Positions 57,220 through 64,000 of a stretch of 64,000 nucleotides of DNA are shown piece after piece. Both the position numbers and the translations under genes were made by a program. The notes under the pieces were generated by a model. It searched no databases and was not told the origin of the DNA. It saw only the letters and a program-made list of their open reading frames with translations. Every line of letters starts with the position of its first letter. Position 1 is the stretch's first letter. The stretch is from AC-51 sp963749895 (lineage in GTDB: Bacteria > Actinomycetota > UBA4738 > HRBIN12), in NCBI GenBank assembly GCA_963749895.1, contig CAVVOG010000003.1:868001-932000 (forward strand). The letters run 5' to 3'.

Positions 57220-59084
57220 TCAGCCCCTCGGCGGTGGGGGTCCGTAGGTCGCCTGGGCGGTCAACTCGCCCAGGTTCATCGTCACGAACAGGTCGACCAC
57301 CGGCGTCAGGGTGCTGCTGGCGCTCGGTCCCACGAGGATCTGGTAGCGGTAGGTGATCACGGGCGGGGTGGCCGTCGCCGTCGCCTGCTGGGACTCGTTG
57401 AACGGTTCGGAGCCGGTCTGGGGCGACTCCGTGATCGAGGCCGGCGTGATGTCACCCGGGAGGACCTCGACCCGCCACTTCGCGTACTGGCCGTTCGGGG
57501 CGAAGCCGCCCCGCTCGCACACGATGTTCAACGACGACAACGACGCGCTGTCCAACGCGACGCCGGACGTCGAGAACTTCCCCGTCGCCTGGTCGTAGTA
57601 GTACAGGGACCCCGTCTGGGTGGCATCGACCGCGCCGGGCGAGTAGCCCGCCGAGGCCGACACCGTGGCCGCGTAGTTGTCGATCCGCAGGCAGAAGTTG
57701 GATGCGTTCCCCATCCCGGTGGTGAAGACCTCGTCCGGACGACAGGAGCAGGCCGGACCCGTTGCTCGGGAAGCCGCCGAGACGGATCGATCCCGATGTA
57801 GCGGCTCGCGTAGGCGTCGATCCGACCGTCGTCGCTGGTCGACTCGCGCTCGACCTTGGCCTGCCACCAGTACGACGACGTGGACGAGTAGCCCGTGGAC
57901 GGAGCGTTCAGCCGCGCGAGGAACGCCGAGCCGAGCCACTGATCGTCGAGCTCCAGCCGGACCCGGGCGTGGATCAGCTTCTGCAGCCGTGCGCCTGCGC
58001 ACGGGAGGCGCAGCTTCGTGGACGCGACCGTCGCCGTTCCCGGGGGGCACTTGTACGTCTCGGCGCCCGTGGTCTCCGCGCTGGACGACGCCTGATAGCG
58101 GTCGCCACCCCACGCGATCGGCGCGATCTCCGCCCAGTCGCCGTCCGCCGTCTGACCGGCCCAGGTCACGGCCGCATCGTCGGCCGTCTGTTCGGCGTAC
58201 CCGGCGGTCAGCCCCACGTCCGCGGTACTCGGGTCGGTGTCGGTGTCGACGCGCATCGACTCGGCCCCGTCCGCTTCCTGGGTCCCCAGGCTGTCGACGA
58301 GGATCGCCTCACCCTCCTGTGCGAAGGCACCGGTCGCCGTCGTCTGCTCCTGCTGCACGGTGGCCTGCAGACCGGGGAGCGTGACGAGACCGCCGGCCAC
58401 GTCGAGCGCCTCGGAGTAGAAGGTGCCCTCGAAGGTGATCCCTCCCGTGGGCACCGTGGCACGTCCGTAGAAGAAGGGCTGACACGGCGCGGCGAACGGG
58501 TGGGTCGCCGAGCTGACGCAGCCCTTCGGCGAGTAGAAGTCGGTCTCCATCCGGATCTGTCGCGTCGCTCCTTGCAGCGAGGCCGACGCCCAGGTCACGA
58601 TCACCGTCACGTGGAACGGCTCCTCGTCCTGCGTCAGGGGGTCGTCGTCGCCGTTCGTCACGTAGACGCGGCGTGTCAGGTCGATCCCGTTGTCGCTCAC
58701 CTGTTCGATGTGCGGGTAGAGCGGGCTCGTCTCGCGACCGCCGGGGAAGGACGCGGCCACGAGCTGCCGGTCGCCGAAGCAGTAGCCGACGTCGCACGGC
58801 TTCACGTCGGTGTCGCCGGACAGGTCCTCGATCGCGAGCCCCTTCGTGACCTCGGCGTACGGGAGGGCGCGGATCTCCTCCATCACGCGGTTCGCGTAGG
58901 CGGTCGCCTGCACCCGGTCCCGCGACACGGCGACGTAGCGGAACCCGATCGTCGCGGTGTAGGCCAGCGTCGTCAGCGACGCGAAGATCACCGTGATCGC
59001 CATCACGGTCTCGATCAGCGTGAAGCCTCGCTCATCGGGGTGCAGCCGAGACCGGAGGCGGCGGTGCAGCTGGGCTCGGGTCAT
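57220..59084 (-). CDS. PilV-like minor pilin with large C-terminal domain, reading frame broken
   Basis: The ATG at 59084 gives a prepilin leader ending in RG followed by FTLIETVMAITVIFASLTTL (Glu at +5), then a large exported domain with FTYSEALDVAGG-like and laminin-G-like stretches (RVRLELDDQWLGSAFLARLN, YASRYIGIDPS). Near 57790 the frame shifts: GGFPSNGSGLLLSSG is in a second frame and EVFTTGMGNASNFCLRIDN in a third, which then runs cleanly to 57220. Read as given, translation from the ATG would continue out of frame and stop at 57528. Two indels within about 60 nt suggest sequence error or a fresh lesion. It sits just below the pilA terminator. Confidence 0.72.
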
Positions 59085-59181
59085 GGGTACGCGCGTCTTT
59101 CCCTTCGAGGGGTCCTCATGGAAGCGTCGGCAGCATGGGGGACCCCCTTGAGGCCCGATCGGGAGTCGGCGGGACGCAAGA

Positions 59182-59212
59182 CGAAGGGGCGGCCCTTCGG
59201 GCCGCCCCTTCG
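59182..59212 (-). terminator. strong terminator hairpin after pilA
   Basis: A perfect 14-bp stem (CGAAGGGGCGGCCC and complement) with a TTC loop begins 18 nt after the pilA stop. It limits transcription from pilA into the minor pilin genes, in keeping with the major pilin being expressed at a different level. Confidence 0.85.
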
Positions 59213-59229
59213 AAGGTGCTACTGAGCGC

Positions 59230-59742
59230 TTAGAACTCCGCGAGGCCAACACCCTCGGCGTCGTCCGCCGCACACGTTGCAGCTGCGCCCCCGTTGCCGA
59301 AGTACGTCCCCGGCGCGGAACCGCCATCATCGATCGAGACTTCGTAGATGTAGAAGCACTCGCCCGACTCGGACAGAGCAGCTGCAGCCCAGGCCTTCGA
59401 GTCGCCGGGAGCCGCAGCCACACCGTCAGCGTCGTAGTCGCCCACGGAGACGACCGTCGGTCCGGTCGAGTCGGTGACGCTGTCCACGTAGGCCAGCGAC
59501 GGCTCGATCAAGGTCAGCTCAGCGTTCGAGTCGGCGCCGAGGAAGTCCTCGTCGTCGGTGAAGGCCGTCTTCGCGGCCACGAGGGTGTTCCGGAGGCTCG
59601 ACTGAGCCGCCCGGTCCTGCGCCCGCTCACGGGCGCCGAGGAACGTCGGCAGAGCGATGGCGACCAGGATGCCGATGATCAGAACGACCACCATCAGCTC
59701 GATGAGGGTGAACCCCTCGTCACGCTTGAGGAGCTTGCGCAT
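59230..59742 (-). CDS. pilA: type IV major pilin
   Basis: A 170-residue class IVa-type prepilin. The leader MRKLLKRDEG ends in the Gly cut by PilD, followed by FTLIELMVVVLIIGILVAIA with Glu at +5 and the long assembly helix (LGARERAQDRAAQSSLRNTL). The globular part is rich in Ala, Gly, Asp and Ser, with two Cys (ECFYIYEV and ATCAADD) that could form the pilin disulfide loop. AAAGGAGGG lies 8 nt before the ATG. It is flanked by terminators on both sides, so it is likely monocistronic. Confidence 0.94.
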   Translation of the reverse strand: MRKLLKRDEGFTLIELMVVVLIIGILVAIALPTFLGARERAQDRAAQSSLRNTLVAAKTAFTDDEDFLGADSNAELTLIEPSLAYVDSVTDSTGPTVVSVGDYDADGVAAAPGDSKAWAAAALSESGECFYIYEVSIDDGGSAPGTYFGNGGAAATCAADDAEGVGLAEF

Positions 59743-59747
59743 GCCGT

Positions 59748-59847
59748 GTTCCCTCCTTTCCGTTGGAAGGCGCGCCCCTGTGACGCGCGTTCCCGATTGA
59801 TGTCGGTTCCCGCGGAGCCTTCCTGAAGCCCGCTGGGCCCGGTTCCC
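59748..59847 (-). repeat. four GGGAAC repeats in the pilA 5' region
   Basis: GGGAAC on the minus strand occurs at 59748-59753, 59789-59794, 59806-59811 and 59842-59847. It might be part of an alternative-sigma promoter (GGAAC is a common -35 for ECF factors), a protein-binding site or chance. No conventional sigma-70 promoter is clear in this 137-bp gap. Confidence 0.35.
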
Positions 59848-59879
59848 TTGAATCAGGTAGTGCTGCTCCCAAGACGCGA

Positions 59880-59908
59880 GGAGACCCCGGCGATGGGCCG
59901 GGGTCTCC
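59880..59908 (-). terminator. terminator hairpin after pilC
   Basis: GGAGACCCCGGC and its complement form a perfect 12-bp stem with a 5-nt loop, starting 22 nt after the pilC stop. It isolates the pilB-pilT-pilC unit from pilA. Confidence 0.8.
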
Positions 59909-59930
59909 GTTCGGGGCCGCAGCGGGGCGG

Positions 59931-61136
59931 CTACTGGATCATCTTGATGATGTTGAACATCGGCATGTACAGGGCGACGACGGCCGCCCCCACGAACCCA
60001 CCGATGAACGCGATCAGGAGCGGCTCGATCAGCGACGTCAGCGCGTCGACCGCCGCCTCGACCTCCTGGTTGTAGAAGGACGCGACCTTCTCGAGCATCA
60101 CGTCGACCTGCCCGGTCTCCTCGCCGACGGCGATCATCTGCACGACCATCGGAGGGAACACCTTGTGCTTCATCAGCGGGCGGGCCATCGACTCACCCTC
60201 GCGGACGCTCCCCTGCACGTCCATGATCGCCTTCGAGATCACCTTGTTGTTCACCGTGTCGCTCACGATCTCGAGCGCCTGCAGGATCGGGACACCCGAG
60301 CGCAGCAGCATCGAGAACGTCGAGGCGAACCGCGCCAGGGCGGCCTTGTGGAACAGGGTCCCGAACACGGGCACGCGCAGCTTGAACCCGTCGATCGCCT
60401 CACGGCCCTTCGGGGTCTTCTTCCAGCGCTTGATGAAGACGCGGAACCCGATCGCGCCGCCGAGGACGAGCCACCAGTACTTCTTCAGGGCGTCGGACAT
60501 GGCCAACAGGGCGCGGGTGGGCAGCGGGAGCTCACCGCCGAGCGAGCCGTAGATCGTCTTGAACTGCGGGACGACGAACAGCAGCATCGCCGCCATGATC
60601 AAGATCACCAGACCGACGACGGCGACCGGGTAGGTCATCGCCGACTTGATCTTGCCGCGGAGCTTGACCTCGTTCTCCAGCATCTCGGCCAGGCGCAGGA
60701 GGGTTCCGTCGAGCGAACCACCGGTCTCACCGGACTTCACCATCGCGATGTAGAGCTCGTTGAAGACCTTCGGGTGTTTCCCGAAGGCCTGCGACAGGGA
60801 CGCGCCCTGCTCGACGTCCGTGCGGGTCTCGGTGAGGGTCTTCGCGAGCTGGGGGTTCGTGGTCTGCTCGGCCAAGATCGCGAGGCCGCGCAGGATCGGC
60901 AGGCCGGAGTTCACCATCGTGGCGAACTGCCGGCTGAACACCGCGAGTTCCTTGAGCTTGACCTTCTTCGGGGTCAGCTCGATGTTCATGCCCTTCTTCT
61001 GCTTGGACACCTCCAGGGGCGTCATCCCCTGCTCGCGCAGGCGTTGCAGGACGAGGGCCTCGTTGTCCGCGACCACGGATCCCGTGACGACGTTGCCGCC
61101 CTTGTCGCGGACCTTGTAGCTGTAGGTCTCAGGCAT
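59931..61136 (-). CDS. pilC: type IV pilus inner-membrane platform protein PilC
   Basis: A 401-residue GspF-family polytopic protein. Two homologous T2SSF domains are seen (LAVFSRQFATMVNSGLPILR and ARFASTFSMLLRSGVPILQA), each ending in hydrophobic helices, and the C-terminal SLIEPLLIAFIGGFVGAAVV segment is typical. It couples the PilB and PilT motors to the growing pilus. It is 14 bp after pilT. Confidence 0.95.
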   Translation of the reverse strand: MPETYSYKVRDKGGNVVTGSVVADNEALVLQRLREQGMTPLEVSKQKKGMNIELTPKKVKLKELAVFSRQFATMVNSGLPILRGLAILAEQTTNPQLAKTLTETRTDVEQGASLSQAFGKHPKVFNELYIAMVKSGETGGSLDGTLLRLAEMLENEVKLRGKIKSAMTYPVAVVGLVILIMAAMLLFVVPQFKTIYGSLGGELPLPTRALLAMSDALKKYWWLVLGGAIGFRVFIKRWKKTPKGREAIDGFKLRVPVFGTLFHKAALARFASTFSMLLRSGVPILQALEIVSDTVNNKVISKAIMDVQGSVREGESMARPLMKHKVFPPMVVQMIAVGEETGQVDVMLEKVASFYNQEVEAAVDALTSLIEPLLIAFIGGFVGAAVVALYMPMFNIIKMIQ

Positions 61137-61150
61137 CGCGCGTCATCTCC

Positions 61151-62344
61151 TCACATGCCGCCCATGGACATGCCGCCCATGTCGTAGCCGCCGCCGTTGC
61201 TCCCGATGTCGAAGCTCGAGCCGGCGGCGGAGGCGGACAGGCCGCCCGACGACCCGATCAGCCGTTGGAGCTCCTCGGGGTCGTGGCAGCGCTCGAAGGC
61301 CATCGCCTGGGTGACCCGGCCGGCCTTCACGTGGGCGGCCAACGACATGTCCATCGTCTGCATCCCGTAGCGGCCGCCCGCCTGCATCGCCGAGTAGATC
61401 TGGTGGACCTTGCCCTCGCGGATCAGGTTCCGGATACCCGGGGTCGTGACCATGACCTCGCACGCCACCGCGCGGCCCTGGCCGTCGGCGGTGGGGATCA
61501 GCTGCTGGGTCACGACGCCCTGCAGCGTGGTCGACAGCTGGACCCGCACCTGTTGCTGCTGATGCGGCGGGAAGACGTCGATGATCCGGTCGATCGTCTG
61601 GGGCGCGTCCTGCGTGTGCAGGGTGGCGAACACCAGGTGACCGGTCTCGGCGGCGGTGATCGCCGTCCCGATCGTCTCGAGGTCCCGCATCTCGCCGACC
61701 AGGATCACGTCGGGGTCTTGCCGCAGCACGTGCTTCAGGGCCTGGCCGAACCCGTGGGTGTCGGCCCCGATCTCGCGCTGGTTCACGATGCAGGTCTTGT
61801 GCTTGTGGAGGAACTCGATCGGGTCTTCGACGGTCATGATGTGGCCGGCGCGTTCCTTGTTGACGACGTCGACCATGGACGCGAGGGTCGTGGACTTGCC
61901 CGATCCGGTCGGCCCGGTGACGACGACGAACCCGCGCGGGAAGCGCGCGAGGTCCGCCACCACCGCCGGCAGCCCGAGCTCCTCGATGTCCTTGATCTCG
62001 AACGGGATCACGCGGAACACCGCGCCGATCGCGTCGCGCTGCATGAAGACGTTCACACGGAACCGAGCCCGGCCCGGCAGCGAGTACGACATATCGAGCT
62101 CGAGCTCCTGTTCGAAGCGCTCACGCAGCTTCTGGGGCAAGATCGCGTAGATCATGCCCTGGAGCGCCCGTGGGGTCATCGCCGGGTAGTCCTCGAGACG
62201 CTCGAGGTCACCGTGGACCCGGACGACCGGCGGGGAGCCCGCGGTCAGGTGCAGGTCCGAGCCTTCGGCGTCGAGGAGCCTGCCCAGCAGCTCCGGAACG
62301 GGAACCTGAAGGTCGTCCTCCTGCTGGGGAGGGGCCATGCTCAT
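61151..62344 (-). CDS. pilT: pilus retraction ATPase PilT
   Basis: A 397-residue hexameric ATPase. An N-terminal PAS-like domain (GSDLHLTAGSPPVVRVHGDL) is followed by the Walker A VVVTGPTGSGKSTTLASMVD, Asp box, Walker B DPDVILVGEMRDLETI and His box TGHLVFATLHTQDAPQTIDR. The PilT-specific AIRNLIRE motif appears as TPGIRNLIREGK. The C-terminus is an unusual Gly/Ser/Met-rich tail ending DMGGMSMGGM. The ATG is 3 nt after the pilB stop. Confidence 0.95.
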   Translation of the reverse strand: MSMAPPQQEDDLQVPVPELLGRLLDAEGSDLHLTAGSPPVVRVHGDLERLEDYPAMTPRALQGMIYAILPQKLRERFEQELELDMSYSLPGRARFRVNVFMQRDAIGAVFRVIPFEIKDIEELGLPAVVADLARFPRGFVVVTGPTGSGKSTTLASMVDVVNKERAGHIMTVEDPIEFLHKHKTCIVNQREIGADTHGFGQALKHVLRQDPDVILVGEMRDLETIGTAITAAETGHLVFATLHTQDAPQTIDRIIDVFPPHQQQQVRVQLSTTLQGVVTQQLIPTADGQGRAVACEVMVTTPGIRNLIREGKVHQIYSAMQAGGRYGMQTMDMSLAAHVKAGRVTQAMAFERCHDPEELQRLIGSSGGLSASAAGSSFDIGSNGGGYDMGGMSMGGM

Positions 62345-62347
62345 CGG

Positions 62348-64000
62348 CTACTTCACCACCCTTGCGACTTCTTCGAGGGATGTGATCCCCATGCGGACCT
62401 TCTCCAGGCCGTCGTCGCGGAGGGTGATCATCCCCTGCTCCACGGCCACGTGCTTGATCGACTCGGCCGATGCGCGCTCCACCGTCAACCGCTCGATCTC
62501 CTCGGTCATCGGCATGACCTCGTACAGGCCGATCCGGCCCCGGTACCCGGTGTTCGAGCACGCCGGACACCCCACGGCCTTGTAGATCTCGGTGATCTCG
62601 CCCCACAACCACTCGGGGAACCCCGCCGCCTGCAGCTCGGCCTGCTCCGGCCGGTACGCGATCTTGCAGCGTTCGCAGAGCTTGCGTCCGAGCCGCTGGG
62701 CGATCACGCAGTCGATCGCCGAGGCGACCAGGAAGGTCTCGACGTCCATCTCGATCAACCGCGAGATCGCGCTCGGCGCGTCGTTCGTGTGCAGCGACGA
62801 CAACACGAGGTGACCGGTGAGGGCGGCCTCGATCGCGATCGTGGCCGTCTCCTTGTCCCGGATCTCACCGATCAGCACGATGTCGGGGTCGGCACGCAGG
62901 ATCGAGCGCAGCGCACTCGCGAACGTGAGCCCCGCCTTTGGGTTGACCTGGACCTGGTTCACGCCGGGGAGCCGGTACTCGACCGGGTCCTCGACCGTGA
63001 TGATGTTCTTGTCCTCCTCGTTGAGGATGTTGAGCGTCGCGTACATCGACGTCGACTTCCCCGAACCGGTCGGACCGGTGACCAAGATCGCGCCGTACGG
63101 CTTGCGGAACGACTGGGCGTAGCGCGTGTACGGGCCTTCGAGGAACCCGAGGTCCTCGAGCTTGAGCAGCGCGTTCGACTTGTCGAGCACGCGGATCACG
63201 ACCTTCTCGCCCCACACGGTCGGGAGCGTCGCGACACGCAGGTCCAGCTGCTTGCCGCCGACCTTCATCGAGATGCGGCCGTCCTGCGGGACGCGCTTCT
63301 CCGCGATGTTCAGGTCCGCCATCACCTTGAGACGGCTGATCAGGCCGCCCTGGATGTTCTTCGGCGCCGGCGGCATCGGCTCGTGGAGCACGCCGTCGAC
63401 CCGGAAGCGGATCCGGACGTTCTTCTCGGCCGGCTCCAGGTGGACGTCGGAGGCGCGGTCACCGACCGCCTGGGTCATGATCGCGTTCACGAGCTTGACG
63501 ATCGGGGCGTCCTCGAGCGCGGCCTCGAGGTCGGTCTCCTCGCCCTCGGCCTGCTCGGCGGCGATGCTCGCCATCGCCTCGACCTGCGAGTCCATGCCCG
63601 CGTACTTCTGGATCGCGCGTTCGACGTCGTTCGCCGTCGCGACGACGGGCTGGACGTCGCGCCCGGTGATCGTGCGGATGTCGTCCAGCGCATAGACGTT
63701 CGCGGGGTCCGACATCGCGACCAGGAGCTTCCCGTCGCGCTCCCCGATCGGCAGCGCCCGGTAGCGGCGCGCGAGGGCCTCGGGAAGCAGGACGGTGGCG
63801 GTCGGGTCGATCGGGTGATCCGCGAGGTCGACGAACTCCAGGCCGACCTGCTCGGCGAGGGCACGGACGAGGTCCGCCTCCTTGATCATCCCCAGGTCGA
63901 TCAGGACGCGGCCGAGCGACTTCGGCGTCTTCCGATGCTCTTCGAGGGCGACCTCGAGTTGCTCGTTCGTGATATAGCCGAGCTCGATCAGGATCTGGCC
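62348..64000 (-). CDS. pilB: pilus extension ATPase PilB (N-terminus beyond the right edge)
   Basis: 551 residues are visible and the frame is open to the window edge. The MshEN-type N-domain (GQILIELGYITNEQLEVALE, then LGRVLIDLGMIKEADLVRAL) precedes an N2 domain (DVHLEPAEKNVRIRFRVDG) and the ATPase core with Walker A LVTGPTGSGKSTSM, Walker B DPDIVLIGEIRDKETA and LTGHLVLSSLHTNDAPSAI. A tetracysteine zinc motif CERC...CPAC lies near the C-terminus. MshEN domains of this kind bind c-di-GMP in related motors. It heads the pilB-pilT-pilC unit. Confidence 0.96.
   Translation of the reverse strand, partial: GQILIELGYITNEQLEVALEEHRKTPKSLGRVLIDLGMIKEADLVRALAEQVGLEFVDLADHPIDPTATVLLPEALARRYRALPIGERDGKLLVAMSDPANVYALDDIRTITGRDVQPVVATANDVERAIQKYAGMDSQVEAMASIAAEQAEGEETDLEAALEDAPIVKLVNAIMTQAVGDRASDVHLEPAEKNVRIRFRVDGVLHEPMPPAPKNIQGGLISRLKVMADLNIAEKRVPQDGRISMKVGGKQLDLRVATLPTVWGEKVVIRVLDKSNALLKLEDLGFLEGPYTRYAQSFRKPYGAILVTGPTGSGKSTSMYATLNILNEEDKNIITVEDPVEYRLPGVNQVQVNPKAGLTFASALRSILRADPDIVLIGEIRDKETATIAIEAALTGHLVLSSLHTNDAPSAISRLIEMDVETFLVASAIDCVIAQRLGRKLCERCKIAYRPEQAELQAAGFPEWLWGEITEIYKAVGCPACSNTGYRGRIGLYEVMPMTEEIERLTVERASAESIKHVAVEQGMITLRDDGLEKVRMGITSLEEVARVVK

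Noticed and set aside
59743..59930. c-di-GMP riboswitch upstream of pilA
   Set aside because: The conserved GEMM core and its paired helices were not found; only a terminator hairpin and GGGAAC repeats are present.

Overview
The window is a high-GC bacterial chromosome segment, most probably from a deep-branching or uncultured member of the Actinomycetota. Supporting signs are an mihF-type integration host factor, a PriA that has lost its helicase motifs, a class A PBP with a PASTA domain, and the gene orders metK-priA-def-fmt-rsmB-rpe-rib, infC-rpmI-rplT-(rRNA methylase)-pheST and aroCKBQ-pepQ-efp-nusB. I see no prophage, insertion sequence, CRISPR array or tRNA gene. Nearly everything reads on the minus strand; the exceptions are an MBL-fold hydrolase, a PBP and tatA.

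Layout, left to right. 1-2.0 kb: truncated ssb, an MBL-fold hydrolase and a TPR protein. 2.05-7.4 kb: a complete rrn operon (transcribed 16S-23S-5S on the minus strand) with promoter, leader, boxA-like repeats, processing stems and terminator. 7.4-15 kb: tyrS, a Bax-inhibitor-1 membrane protein, a divergent lipoprotein-like PBP, and argF-polX-mpg. 15-21.4 kb: infC-rpmI-rplT, an rRNA 2'-O-methyltransferase fused to a histidine-kinase-like module, and pheST. 21.4-25.4 kb: riboflavin genes under an FMN riboswitch, ending in a cupin. 25.5-35.3 kb: mihF-gmk-rpoZ-coaBC-metK-priA-def-fmt-rsmB-rpe and a receiver-GGDEF protein. 35.4-45.2 kb: a pyrimidine operon pyrR-B-C-carA-carB-pyrK-D-F with a PyrR-type RNA leader and a 17-codon leader peptide. 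45.3-50.9 kb: tatA, then aroCKBQ-pepQ-efp-nusB. 51-64 kb: a type IV pilus locus (pilB, pilT, pilC, pilA, three minor pilin or PilX-type proteins, pilD, a small HTH regulator, pilM-N-O-P).

Genes are packed into polycistrons with ATGA, GTGA or TGATG overlaps. Where transcription seems to restart there is often a TAGnCT box 8-9 nt before the start codon (tyrS, argF, pheS, metK, pilD), or a TAnnnT box 6 nt before it (aroC, PBP), suggesting leaderless or nearly leaderless mRNAs.

The points most worth a second look are: the SpoU methyltransferase-kinase fusion inside the infC/pheST cluster; the PyrR leader with a coupled uORF; infC apparently starting at GUC; a PyrD that lacks the usual active-site residues; a class A PBP with a lipobox; a PilX-like protein with a bactofilin-like repeat region; and a cluster of reading-frame breaks in pilN, pilO and the PilV-like gene. 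Together with tatA, priA and coaBC, which lack a usable start codon where homology expects one, these breaks suggest either assembly indels or unusual initiation.
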